Below are positions 45,301-57,465 of a stretch of DNA of 64,000 nucleotides, in pieces. The translations under genes were made by a program, and so were the position numbers. The stretch's first letter is position 1. Every line of letters begins with the position of its first letter. The stretch is from Gigantopelta aegis (Eukaryota; Mollusca; Gastropoda; Neomphalida; Peltospiridae): contig NC_054702.1 of assembly GCF_016097555.1 (NCBI RefSeq), positions 86,694,525-86,758,524 of the forward strand, written 5' to 3'. The notes beneath the pieces were generated by a model. The model did not search any database. It was not told where the DNA came from and was given only the letters and a program-made list of their open reading frames with translations.

Positions 45301-48300
45301 AACAACCAAGACAGGTGGTGGGAAATGGTAAAATGTTTCCACTGCGTGATCTTATGACTGATGAAACAAGCATGAGTTCAGTGGTCACTGCTGACAGTGT
45401 AGACAGTGAAAATATCCCACTGGCCAGAATGGTTGATGACAGTGACAATTGCCCTCTGGCCAGTTTGGTTCCTTACTCTGATTCCATGCCAGGCACACCT
45501 GCATCTTGTGACACAGTTAGTGATGCTGGACCAACACCAGCCAAGCGATCAAGGCGAGATAGCTTAACAAATGCAGTGGAAGATGAATTGTAAGTCAAAT
45601 TTAATATTTTTATAAATGTAATGTCATGATCTGTTTTGCTTGTGCAGATCTCTCTTGTTCTTTGCTAATTTTATTCTTTTTCATCAGTTTTCTTTATACG
45701 CCTTTAAATCTCAATTCTTGGTGTGGACTTCGTTGTAACTGGTTTTGTAACAGTTCTTTGTGTTTTTGTTGTCAAAATATGTGACATTTTAGTATACAGT
45801 CAAACCTGTCCTTGCGGCCATCTGTAATTTGCGGTCACCTGCCTTAAGCAGCAACCTTTTTCTCTCCCAAATGAATTTTAATGTAAATGCACCTGAAATA
45901 AGCGATCACCTATCTGACATGGCCAGCGGATTCCAAATTGCTAAAATACCTATATTAAGTGACCACAGTAAATGTTTACTATTATATAAAAGGGATATTT
46001 TAACAACCTTTGACTTTTGTAGATTCACTTACTACATAGTATATGACAATACACTGATTGAAGTAGGAATTAAATTATTAAATGGAAAAAGAAAACAAAT
46101 TTATTCAATTAATACATTCCAATTATCTTATTTTTGAAGGAGGCGACATGTCGAAAGTTGATTTATAATTGATATTTATTTATACGCCACCATTAATTAG
46201 CAGTACAGATGACAGAAAAAGAAGAAACAACAAGAAACATTTTAAAGACTGTATATGTGGAAACCTGTAATCAGTGGCCACCTGTCTTAAGCGGTAATGC
46301 CGGTTGCTTATCTCTACTCGCTTGTGTGACCGCTTAAGACAGGTTTGACTGTACTTGTTGGAAAGAGAATTGAAATTGCTCAATTTAAAGAAATATTTAC
46401 AACATAAGTACAACATATTGTAGTTCATCTGTGATTATTAACACAGTTTTAATGATTTATTATTTTATTATAGTATTATTTTGACAGTATTATGTTTTGG
46501 TTTTCACAGAAATGGTTTCCCAGCAAATTTATTATTTTATTATGGTATTATTTTGACAAGATCATGTTTTGGTTTTCACAGAAATGGTTTTCCAGCAGAA
46601 AACCTGTTTGAGTACCAGTGGCCTCAGGATGGTGGAGAGTGGTATATGCTGCAGGAACAACTTAGTGAGTTTCTTGCAATCAAGTCCTTCAAGCGAAAAT
46701 ATCCAGGTATGCCAAATTTTCATTCTTTGAAATTATCCCTTGTATGTACATGTAAGGAATTGTACATAAGTACACCTTTTAATAAAAAATACAAACATTT
46801 TGCTGGGGGGTGGGGGGTTACATTTAAGAAAAAAAGCCAAAAACGTTTATAAAAATATCCTTCAAAATCTACATTTCTGATCTATACTCTTAGATAGGGG
46901 GATGGGAGATACCAATAAAAGAGTATGGTTTGTAATTTGTTTGTTTGCTGAGTATGAATGCATCCATCAGTTCTGGAGTGTGGCCGATAGGAAATTATGC
47001 AGTCATGTTTATTTGTTTACTAGCATATTCACTCACATGTCAATAAACATAGCCCAATGACCTGATTAATTTACATTAACTTGCAAAGCTATTAAATTCT
47101 GAATTTATCTGCAAAATATCACATTGGATCACATTTTATATCATCATTTGTTGGATACGCAACCTGTTATATGATAAACTGTATTATGCATGTGTTTCTG
47201 TTTGACAGATTTGTATCGTAGAACTGCTGACAAAGTGGAGAAAGACTTTCTTCGACATCGATGTGCTGTAACAGAGACTCAATCAGATCTAGGTAAACCT
47301 TGACTCTTATTATATTTGTTTAGTTTTTTGTCAGATCATGCAAAGAAGTATAAAATGTTTTTAATTTTGTACATAGTCATCTGCCGCAATTAAAGTGAGA
47401 ATACTGAACAAAAGCAGTGAGAGTACAATACTAACTAGTTAATATCCATATTTAATTATGTACCAACAACTATTCATAATACTGACATTATGTATGTTTA
47501 GTTGTTAGCAGGTTCTGATTAAGTAGGTACATTAAGTTAAGAGATAAAATATTCCATCAAATAGCATCATTATATTTCACATGATTCCATAGTCAACTGA
47601 ACCTTTTATATTATGTATACTTCAGTTGCTTAAATTCCATTCCTTTACATGTTCTAATTAAAACCTGTATTAGTATCACAGAAATAAATTTGAAAAGTTT
47701 TGTAATGATTTAGGCTTTTATCACCTATGTTTTTAGACTCCGATAATAAGCACCATTCCCCAAAGGCTATGAGTAAAAAATTCCTAATCTGAATGTAAAT
47801 AATGCAATATAGATGTATTAATTTGAATAAATAACAATACCTGTATAGTATTAGTCTTTTATATTTTACATTTTAACTTAGCTTAATGAGATGTTTTTTT
47901 TAAAATGAAACTGAAAATTCCCATTTTTCTTATAAAACAAACTAAAATCCCCAGTCAAAGCCATGAGTGTCAAGTCAAATTTGAGAAATAAAACACTGTG
48001 ATTACTCATGAACTGCAGTTTGATCTAAATATATTTTGATTTGAAATAATAATACGCTAAATCACTTTAACAATTAAAAATATACAACTTACCACATTGT
48101 TGTCCATGATTGTATAATATTGTTTTAACTCTGATCCGATTACTACTTTTACCTTTATTAATATTTCATGCCCGTCAATCATTTTTTTTAACACATTAAT
48201 ATTAATTTTATTAGTTAACCCACTCCTATCAACATCACAGAATTTATCTTGCTGGGACAATTAGCAAACAAGCATAGAAAGCTTAGCTTGATGTTGATCA

Positions 48301-51300
48301 GTTTAATGAATTCCTCATCAGCTGCTGTTTCATATTGTTTAGCCCACATGGTTTGTCTATGGCTTTTTGTTTCTGTCTGTTTAATATTGGTCTAAAATTT
48401 CCTATCCCTGTGTGGATGTTTGTGTGTTCTGCTGTGCCTCACTCGGGGCCTGATGATGTCTGACAAGCCATGATCCTGTCAAGTAGCCTGGGGCTACAGT
48501 CTCTAATGAATGTCCCTGCGAGAGAGTGGCTGTAATTAGTACCATGTCCACAGGTAATTGGCCCCTCAGCACCTCACCTGTGGAGCACCATGGGGAGATA
48601 ATTAGTCGCGCCATCTTGTTGTTGAAATTTTATACTTTACATTCCCACTGTTTTCTTGTTTTGACATTACATGCTTGAGTATCTTGTGTTAACATACCCA
48701 ACAGAACAGATAGCACAATAAATGAAACAGTGTTTTTTTCTCCATTTTTTTCTAATTTTATTTTTACCTGACTGATTTTCTTTATGATTAAACTTTCATT
48801 TATTCTTTGTGGTTTAAATATCATTATTCTTTGTTAGGCTCCTAAGGTAGTATCCTGCTGTCATGAATTTTACCATTGATGTATTTTCTCTGATATATAA
48901 ATAACTTGAACATTAGGAAACATAATAATAGAATCTATAAAACTATTAAAAATTATGTGTTCCCTATCTCTGTTTTTAAAACCCCATTATGGCTAGTAGG
49001 TACTAGCACTGCTCAGTGGTAGGCATAACATCACTATATCGATGTCTCTATCCAAAACCAGAAGTTCACCAACATGGCAGAAGTGTGTGCCCAGGACAGT
49101 CTACTTGAACCTTTATTAGATTCATTTATAAGCACAAAAATAAATTAATTTGAATGTATTGGTGGATGAATCAGGGATGGCTCAGTCATTCACCAGATTC
49201 ACCTATTACAAATTATAAGAACAATTAGTAATTTTGTTTTTAATTGGCGAAATAAATTAGTGTAATAATTGATATTTTGTTGGAGCTATGGGTTTTGCAT
49301 TTTTGAGATAATTTGGTGAAATTTTCTGATCACCCAGAGCTAGCCCTGTGAATGATTGAATGAAAACAAGAAATGTGTACTGAGGTCCTAAATCAAGTTT
49401 AAAATTATCTTGAATGTGTCCTCTAACTCTGTTTTTATGTGAGAATAGGGCTAGAATGCTCTTAATGTTACAAAACTGTCAATTAAAAAATTTCAGATAA
49501 CTAAAGTGTCATTAAAGTGTCTTAAATTTGATGCCACAGACTTCCAATTTTATTATTTTGGAGTTCATTCATAACATTAAACTTACATGTTTTGACTAGT
49601 ATAAACGTTCTAAGAAGAGACTTGACACCCATATCCAAAACACAAAGTGAGCCGGTTTTGGATAGGGAATCATGTTTCTTCTTGAAGCATTTGTACAGGT
49701 CATTACCATGTTAGTTTAATGCCATTAGTATGCTTAAAAAGGTCTGTAGTATCAGATTTAGGAAAATGTAAGAAACAGTACTTGGTAACCATTTGGCTGT
49801 CGAAAAGTATCAAACTGTTAGAGTACTCTTTAGACACTTGAGCTAATTTTAAGTTGAACTTGTTTTTAAATGTGTGTATTTTGTCAATATGTTTTATATG
49901 AAAATATATATGATCTATTATTTTTTGCAGGACTGACAGCACTGCGCAGTGAGGAAGTGTATGACTTGATGCTGAAAGACTACCCTGATAAATACCAGGT
50001 GACCATTTCTTGTTAGATAACAGTTCCTATTCAGTCACATCTCAGTGTTCTCATCTCTTCAGCTGACTCTCTTTAATTGATTTTAAATATTTATCAAGTA
50101 ACTTTCTTTTGCTGCTATGATAAATGTTTTAAAATATACGACAACAATATCAAGTCAACCTGAAATAGTTTTACATAACTGCCACTTACTAAAGACGTAA
50201 GTGCTGGTCCAGAAAGGTTATCTGTTTTACATGTTCACACTGCTTACAATTAGAAATAAATATTTGACAATTATGACACACTTAATTACTGTTAATATGC
50301 GTTATGTTTCACTACTTGAAACATTATTATTAGTGTATTGTACTTAATAATAAAACAGAGCCCTATGTTTTGGATCACTTAATAATGGTGTAATCCTTGA
50401 AATGTCAGGGCTGGATCGATCCCCTTCAGTGGCCCCATTGGGCTATTTCTCATTCCAGCCAGTGCTGTACAACTGGTATAGCAAATGCTGTGGTATGCAC
50501 TATCCTGTCTAGGATGGTGCATATAAAAGATCCCTTGCTTCTAATTGAAAAGAGTAGCCCATGAAGTGTCGACAGCGATTTCCTTTCTCTATATCTGTGT
50601 GTTTCTTAACTGTATGTCTGTCACCATATATCCGTAAATAAAATGTGCATTGTTAAATAAAACATTTCCTTCCTTCCTTCCTTGAAATGTCTTATTTAAA
50701 AATGTCTGTAAAATTAACATTTGTTTTTATCATTACCTACAGGAGTATGCCAATGTCCTCCATGAAAGGGAAAAAAAGACGATACGGGACAAACACAAAG
50801 AGTATGGTGTAGTAAGTACTTTAATATTATAAATCAAAGCAGAGTGGTGCAATGGTCATCTTCTTCAAGTATCATATTTTTAACAAGAATTTAGAATGTA
50901 TATTATCAAGCTAACCTTTTGTTTTGGAGCAAGGCAGTCATGTGGTTCCATTCAGTAACAGTGCTTTGTTAATTTTGACAATACCTTGAAAAAACCCAGC
51001 TATAGGATAATGAAATTCCTCTGTATTGGATAATGAAATTCCTCTGTATTGTTGATTATTCTTGTGTGTTGTGTCTGACACTTCACTGTTTGAAAGCCTC
51101 TTGACTCTTGATATTTTTCATGTCTAATTGTGACCACTGTTGTAAATAATGTACAACAGGTCTAATTTCAAATATATATATATACATATTATTCATCTTC
51201 TATATTCCAAACAATGCTAATGTCAGTAGCTCTTAAATAATCCAAGCCTCTCTGTTTTTCAGCCAAAATTAGACAAAGGTAAAATGGCCGATTACATTAA

Positions 51301-54300
51301 GAAGGCTGTGAGGTCAGCGGCAGAGTTCAACGCTCACTTCCAGCGAGAGAGAAAGGAAGAAAGGAGATCTTACTTTGATCTCCAGACATTTGTAAGTTCT
51401 TCATTTCTATTCATTTTTCATATCAACAACTTATTATGGGAAGTGTGATACATGGTTACGTGTGAGTTGTCATGTGACCGTCACCTGATCTTCCTAGATT
51501 ATCACACCTTCTGATGACTGTAATGATTCCAGAAAACATTACAGACAGATACGAGGTGGACACTGCTTTAAAACATTTAACTTTTATTTAATATTCACCA
51601 TGCCATGCTTTTATTATAGATGGACATGAAAACAATTAAACTTTGAATCTAAAACCTTTTAAATAATGAGTAATAGAAAAAAGCCACTCCAATTAATTTT
51701 ATTTACCAGTATTTACATATTAATTATTATGTATGGCCTGGAATGTCACAAATCAATTTTAATACACTATAATTATATTTATTTTGCTGTGATAGCAGGG
51801 CCTGTACTTTTAGAGTCTAGACTCAATCTTGAATGAAGTCACACACATACAATTTGTATGGCGTTGTCATGACATTAAAGTCTCAGACTCTTTTAAGTCC
51901 AGACTCTAAAAGTTTTATATGTACGGGGCCTGGACATGTTTTATAGTTCTTTGTAGTATTTCGTTACATAATTGTTATTTTAACTGACTAATGTAATTTG
52001 CTGAATGGTTTCTGTTACAGATGATCCATTATCCTTCAACAAAATACAAGAAGTTGGCACCAGACGTCACTAAACCAGGACCGTACCCAGTGTCCCTTAT
52101 TCCAGGACAGTTTCAGAATTTTTACAAAAGGTTGATACATTAATCAGTATTTGTATGATAGTAGCTGCATTTAACAAATTTCTATATCAGTTATTTGGAG
52201 TGTTTCTTTTTGTAGTACTTGGTTTTGGAAAATAATGGAAGTTAATGGTTTATTATTTGTACATTTAGCATATTAACATCCATTTTCATCAGTAAACTGC
52301 TATTGTCTAAACTAGTCCGTAGCAATACAAATGTAATATGATTATAACTGATTGATTGTGGAAACACTTAAGTTGTAATCTTTTATTGGAGTAACAAGTA
52401 TGAACTTTTTTTCTTTTATCCCAACAAATGCAGAATACAGTATGGCTGATGTTTTACATAATTATTAGCAACTTTGATTATTCACTAATGTGAAATTGTT
52501 TATTTCGTGCTTTTGCTACATACACATTTCATTGGGGTACTTAAATTTGTGAATCGAAATGATAATACATGTATCATGAACTCATATTATATGTATACTG
52601 GTACAGTCAAACCTGTCCTAGCGGCCACCTGTTACCAGCAGTCAACTATATTAAGCAGCCACTTTTTTCCCTCCCAAACAATTTATAATGTAAATGCACC
52701 TGTAGTAAACGGTCACCTGTCTAATGCAGCCAGCAGCCACCTAAATCGGATCCCAAATTGCTAAAATACCTGTATTAAGAGGTCACAATAAATGTTTTCT
52801 ATTAAATAAAAGGGATAGTTTAACAACAGCGATAAGGGGCAGCAAATAACCAATCTTCAAAACTTCAGGAATACTAGCTCCTATTCAATCCTGACATCAC
52901 TACTGTGTATCAGTTAATAAAGTATGACACTGGAATGCATCTGATTGCTTCTGAGTAGGCTATGCTTGACATTTGTAGATTCACTTACTATGACAATACA
53001 CTGCATGAAGTAGGAATTAAATGGAAAAAGAAAACAAACTTGTTGGGAACGGTTAATTTAATACATTCCAGTTGCATTTTTTCCGAAGGAGGCGACATGT
53101 CAAAAGTTGATTTATAATCAACTGTGAGCACACATCCGTTAATTAGCAGTACAGACGGTAAAATCAGAAACAACAAATGTTTTAAAGACACTATAAGTGG
53201 CAACCTGTAATCAGCGGCCACCTGTCTTAAGCGGCCACTTTTATCTACTCCCTTGTGTGACCACTTAAGACAGGTTTGACTGTATTATATTTTCGTTGTG
53301 TTTTTTAGTTCATTGACTGCACTAGTTCACGAATTACAGAAACATTTAGACCACCAGGACTACAGTATTCTAGCAGTGTATTATAAAACATTTTATTCTC
53401 CTTTTTCGCCAGCTACACTACAGATAAACTGAACACAAATGAAAGTGTTTTCACAGTATTCTAGCAGTGTGTTATAAAAAGTCTTATTGTTCCTTTTTGC
53501 CAGCTACACTCCAGATGAACTGAAGTACTTACCTCTGAACACAGTCATGTTTGATCCTCCAAACGACAGGGGAACCAAGCTGGCGAAGGTATCGAGCGGA
53601 GAATCATCCTCCGAGGTCGAGGATAACAATGAGGTAATGTACCGAGGTCAGCATTTGCTGTGAGTTGAACCCATGGTTTTCTTTTGTAGTTACCATCATA
53701 CTTCTCTGTAATGTAGTTTGTGTTTTCTTAATTCTTTGATTGTTGTGTCATAAACCAGATTAGTGAGAAGTAGTTATGTGCAGTATTTTACAGGGATGTT
53801 TTTCAGGACAGGTGGGGTAGGAGCTAAGAAAAAGTTCCCTTTTCAGTCTAAAAGTGACCATTTTGCTAGCTGGAGAAGACAATTTCTGTGTAATTCTTTT
53901 TTATTTTTTATTACACCATCCCAATCAATGTGTGTATTTATACACATCCGGTTTTGTATTAAAATGGGAAATTACTTTTTGTTTTAAATCCTATTTTCCT
54001 TTCCTTTTTTGTGTGTTTTGTTTGTTTGTTATCTTTGCTATAATGTAGAATATGTTTCATATGTGTTCTTAATATTTAAGACCTTTGCTATCTGTGCAGT
54101 TGTAATTTTGTTGAATTCTTGTCATTATAATAAAAAGAAACCATTTACTTTGTGTAGAATTATGATAAAAAATTAATTTGATGAAAATCAAAGTTATATG
54201 TATATATTACTTTGATTTTCATCAAAATAATTTTTTTGTCAATCTGTCAAATAAATGGGCTGATTTCAGTTACATGGTTATAGATAACTTTTAAAGTTGT

Positions 54301-57246
54301 AGGTATTGAAATTTATGCAGGGTTTTTCATTTGTTAATGCATACTGCAGGACAAAGGTGAATCTGGTTCGGACAACGAGAGTGATGATGACGACAGCAGT
54401 GATTCCGACAACAGCAGCAGTGATGAGGATCAGGATGGGAAGAGTGAAGACAAAGAGGTGACAACTCTATTCATACATGCCTTCTTAGAGCCATAGTTTG
54501 ACACCCAATAGCCGATGTATTTTTCATGTTGGGGTGTCGTTAAACATTAATTCCTTCATTCCTTCATTCATTCCTTCATTCTTAGAGTCGTTCCAGAATT
54601 AATCATGTCGGAGGCAGTGTTTTTTGTACACCAACCACTGACAAAATGAAAGTTAATTTAAATCATGTATGCAGTGGAGGAAAGCTGCAGCAAACTAACA
54701 GACATACACTAATTACAATGCCTCCGGTGTCCCCCATATGATCAAGTGGAAAACAGTATGTTCTTTACAGCATTAAGAAAGATAAATTCAATTTAAAAAT
54801 GCAAGCTTTTCAACTAATCGGGCTTTGACATTGACGTGAGTCTATCTAAGTTTCTCTATGTTAGCTATTGGAATGACATCTGTCATGTTCATGTATACAT
54901 GTAAGAAATGTTATATTGCAGAAATAATGAGTTGTTTGTTCTTCATGTTCTTTATTACTGCAGCACAATAATCCTGAATACATTATTTCTTATTTAGCCT
55001 GAAGCACCCAAACTTGAACTGTGTCGAATCTGCAAGGAGGCCGTTTTGCCAGCTCCCAGAAGAAATTCTTTACCACAGGATACCCTCATTAAATGTTCTG
55101 AGTGTGGGGCAACTGGTAAGTTGGATATGTAATTTACTATCATTAGTCCCCTACTGGTCCAACCAGAGGGAACCATGGGTTTTGTCTCCATCTGTCTGTC
55201 CATATGTGCCATATAAAGTTTTCTGGATTTTTTTTTCCGGAATGTTTTAAGACACTGAGCTAAAACTGTGTGTATAGCTTTATCATATAGTGTTACAGAT
55301 CTAGTTTGTTTTTCCATTTTTGACAGATTTGTGGCCGTTGAGCTTAGGAGATATCATTACTTTAACAGTACTATCAGAATGCTGGGGTTTTTTTTGTCAT
55401 TCATATTAAAAAAAATTATAATCACACACCGTGAAAACTACTTATTTAATGATTTGTTTGGCAGTCGTATAAATTTTTTTTTAATTAAACATTTTTCTGT
55501 CAAATTATAAAAATTAAATACAAGATAATTCTATACCAGTTTCTTGCAAATCTGTATGCACATTTACATAACATTCTAACTGCAGCCTTCAATAAATATG
55601 CATTTTTAATTTTTAAAATTTGTTAATCCCCTACCGGTCCAACTGAACGGGACTGTAGGTTGTTGAGCTAGATAGGGAACATGTTTCGCTTTAGTACTCT
55701 CAGAGTGCTGGTTTCCATTTTACTTTTAAATATTGTACATATTCAAAAACAAATTAGCCCTGGATACCTGAATTAATTAAAAATGTATTGTTTGACTATT
55801 GTAGTTTTGACCAAGTACTTTACATGCTATATGGGGAAATTGTAAAGTATATTTTTTTCTTGCTTTCAGGACATCCGTCCTGCTTAGATTTGCCGAAGAA
55901 GATGATTGCCGTTATTAAAACCTATCCCTGGCAGTGCATGGAATGCAAGACTTGTGTCGAGTGCTTAGATCCATTTGACGAGGTAATGATAACAAAACAA
56001 AGCTTATCTGTACCATTTGCATATTTATTGTAAAGTCAACATTATTATTATCAACTAGAACACATTTTTCCCACATTTAAAAAAGAAATTATTTATTGTA
56101 ACCTCTCATCTGACTGAAAATCATAATTTTGTTGACAAAACCACTATCACAACTGTACTTTGGATTATGGCAAATAAACATTTAAAGAAAACATGAATAT
56201 GGTGACTGTCAAATATTAAATTATTGGGATTTTTATTGGGGAACAATTATAGACAGATATATTGTTAAATGTAATTTAAATTGGACAGGTTAAATTTAGG
56301 TTTTGGAGAGTATGAAGGAATATAAAGGTTGAATGGATCCTGTATGTAGACATCCAACTGGCATGTGGAAGTAAAGATCATTGTGAAGGATGCATTTGAA
56401 TTATAACAATTACCCAACATAAATGGAATTCGGAGCCTAGCTAGTAGCTATGAGACCTACAAATCATGTTTTCATCCTGCTCTTTTAACCATAAGTTTTT
56501 AAAGAAATGCAGTTTGTGAAATGACATTTTGTATGATGTTTAATTTAGCATTTAGATGACCAACATTTTTGGCCTTGCATATGTTTGTTAATGGTTTGTA
56601 TTTTTTATATGAGATTTTCAAGTTTTCTTTTTTCTGTTTTAGGATAAAATGATGTTCTGTGACCGCTGTGATCGGGGTTACCACACATTTTGTGTCGGTC
56701 TGAAGGCTATTCCAACAGGCCGATGGGAATGTCGTAGTTGTAAAGGAACAGATACTCCTAAATCAAGGTATATCGTTTTTACTTGAAAATCATCAAAATA
56801 TATGGAAAAAATCTACCACCATCACATCTTGAATTCTGCATTACCGCGTCTACATATTTTTTTTTCCGCTTTGATTTCCAATTAGCACCGATTGTTCTCA
56901 ACACAGTTTCATCTCATCCATAGCATTACTTTTGTGATCTCTCTTTCTTTTCTTTTTTTCCTTGGCTTGGTAATCATTTTCAGTTAAATGGCAACATCAA
57001 ATAAAAAAACAAAACAAAAAAAATAACATAAAAAACCCCCAAGTCACTGAAAACAAATTTTATAGTGTCTTTTCTCTATGTAGCACTCCGTTAAAATTAT
57101 AGTCTATTCCATCTTGGTTTCATTTGAACACTCTTAAATATTAAATGTGAATATGCCATGTTTATTTAGATGTTCATTTTTTTTAAAACATCCATCTTGC
57201 TGACAAGGCTTCTTTATTTTTATTTTTTAGGAGAGGTCGACACTAA
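42399..57246 (+). CDS. PHF10: PHF10/SAYP (BAF45a) orthologue, PBAF subunit, 13 coding exons
   Basis: Exons 42399-45589, 46582-46706, 47209-47292, 49931-49998, 50743-50811, 51263-51391, 52021-52130, 53504-53633, 54350-54457, 54998-55115, 55870-55982, 56643-56767 and 57231-57246 join in frame (1,461 aa). Exon 1 is a 1,063-residue Ser/Thr/acidic, repeat-rich region without known domains, ending in a basic AKRSRRDS motif. Residues about 1064-1300 match the SAY module of human PHF10 ([55 protein letters not shown]). A Ser/Asp linker follows, then a double PHD finger (1347-1455: [40 protein letters not shown]). The protein acts in nuclear PBAF chromatin remodelling; the double PHD is expected to read histone H3 tails. 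Human PHF10 is about 500 aa; fly SAYP has a long N-terminus like this one. A 5' UTR acceptor probably ends at 42279. Confidence 0.93.
43249..43470 (+). repeat. 18-bp coding tandem repeat in PHF10 exon 1
   Basis: About 12 units of ACACAACACAG followed by TCA or CTA codons, encoding [18 protein letters not shown] hexads (residues about 284-358). The frame is kept throughout. A second, longer coding repeat follows at about 43900-44463: three copies of roughly 60 residues ([34 protein letters not shown]). Confidence 0.9.
45795..46353. mobile_element. MITE family with TACAGTCAAACCTGTC termini, copy 1
   Basis: 559 bp in PHF10 intron 1. Termini TACAGTCAAACCTGTC (45795) and GACAGGTTTGACTGTA (46353) are exact complements over 16 bp. 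The sequence just inside both ends is also palindromic in theme (GCGGCCA, CTTAAGC, CACCTG words). There is no transposase. The 102-codon frame at 45829 is incidental. Confidence 0.88.
46455..46598 (+). repeat. 72-bp tandem duplication over the exon-2 splice acceptor of PHF10
   Basis: Units 46455-46526 and 46527-46598 each contain the polypyrimidine stretch, GTTTTGGTTTTCACAG and the first codons of exon 2 (AAATGGTTT.CCAGCA). Using the second acceptor gives the conserved product; using the first (exon start 46510) would add exactly 24 in-frame codons with no stop. Confidence 0.9.
48405..48615. promoter_or_regulatory. Candidate intronic enhancer in PHF10 intron 3
   Basis: A block of about 210 bp of balanced base composition within a very AT-rich 2.6-kb intron. 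It has two homeodomain-type TAATTAGT sites (near 48534 and 48600), a TAATTGG site, E-box CACCTG and its complement CAGGT, and GC-containing linkers without simple repeats or SINE words. It looks selected rather than random, but conservation is not shown here. Confidence 0.4.
49000..49150 (+). repeat. SINE family 2, worn fragment
   Basis: The 3' part GTGTGTGCCCAGGACAG, CTTGAACCTT, ATAAGCACAAAAATAA matches family 2. The head is barely recognisable (GCTCAGTGGTAGGC). Located in PHF10 intron 3. A separate repeat containing AGAGCTAGCCCTGTG at 49270-49350 resembles 41640-41720 inverted. Confidence 0.6.
50405..50690 (+). repeat. SINE family 1, type-1 tail, with CTTC run
   Basis: The B box GGATCGATCCC at about 50412 marks a copy missing its first part; the body GTGCATATAAAAGATCCC and tail CATATATCCGTAAATAAAAT end in AAACATTTCCTTCCTTCC. 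Located in PHF10 intron 4. Confidence 0.8.
51797..51930. repeat. Palindromic MITE-like element
   Basis: About 134 bp with outer AGGGCCTGTACTTTTAGAGTC and inverted GACTCTAAAAGTTTTATATG ending in GGGGCCTG, plus inner GTCTAGACTC and GAGTCTGG-type words. Located in PHF10 intron 6. No ORF. Confidence 0.65.
52602..53284. mobile_element. MITE family with TACAGTCAAACCTGTC termini, copy 2
   Basis: 683 bp in PHF10 intron 7, with the same 16-bp termini as the copy at 45795 and homologous subterminal sequence. It carries about 120 bp more in the middle (around 52820-52980). There is no transposase. Confidence 0.87.
53363..53523 (+). repeat. 90-bp duplication over the exon-8 splice acceptor of PHF10
   Basis: CAGTATTCTAGCAGTGT begins at 53363 and again at 53453, and both units continue to a pyrimidine-rich acceptor and CTACACT. 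The true exon starts at 53504. The upstream copy (acceptor ending 53412) opens a frame that reaches TAG after about 17 codons, so it is a decoy or a truncating alternative site. Confidence 0.85.
54180..54592. repeat. Hairpin and SINE-tail fragment around PHF10 exon 9
   Basis: 54178-54232 is a hairpin (TTGATGAAAATCAAAGTTAT / ATTACTTTGATTTTCATCAA). 54497-54592, just after exon 9, has CACCCAATAGCCGATGTATT, GTGTCGTTAAAC and TTCATTCC units, the end of a family-1 type-2 SINE. Confidence 0.7.
55137..55750. repeat. Two copies of a CCCCTACYGGTCCAAC repeat in PHF10 intron 10
   Basis: Copy 1 at about 55143-55400 (AGTCCCCTACTGGTCCAACC, GACACTGAGCTAAAACTG, TCAGAATGCTGG) and copy 2 at 55624-55720 (ATCCCCTACCGGTCCAAC, GTTGAGCTAGATAGGGAA, TCAGAGTGCTGG) are direct and diverged. 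Class unknown. Confidence 0.65.
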
Positions 57247-57459
57247 GTCTTACAAGAGGACCCATTCATCATCCACGAAGCAGGACACTACCTAGTACTC
57301 AACATAATACTGCCCAACACATTACATTGCTCATACTGTCATGTGTATTGTCATCATCACAGCTCATACACATCATCATGGCTCATGTTAGCATCAGTTT
57401 GTATTTACATAAAAGCCTAAACATAGGAGGCAGCTATTGTTATGGCTATATAGAGTAAC

Positions 57460-57465
57460 AATAAA
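57460..57465 (+). terminator. PHF10 poly(A) signals
   Basis: AATAAA at 57460-57465, 214 bp after the stop codon, with a second AATAAA at 57601-57606. Either would give a 3' UTR of about 0.2-0.4 kb. Confidence 0.6.

Noticed and set aside
45829-46137. 102-codon frame after PHF10 exon 1
   Set aside because: Falls inside a MITE with exact inverted ends; incidental frame in an intron.
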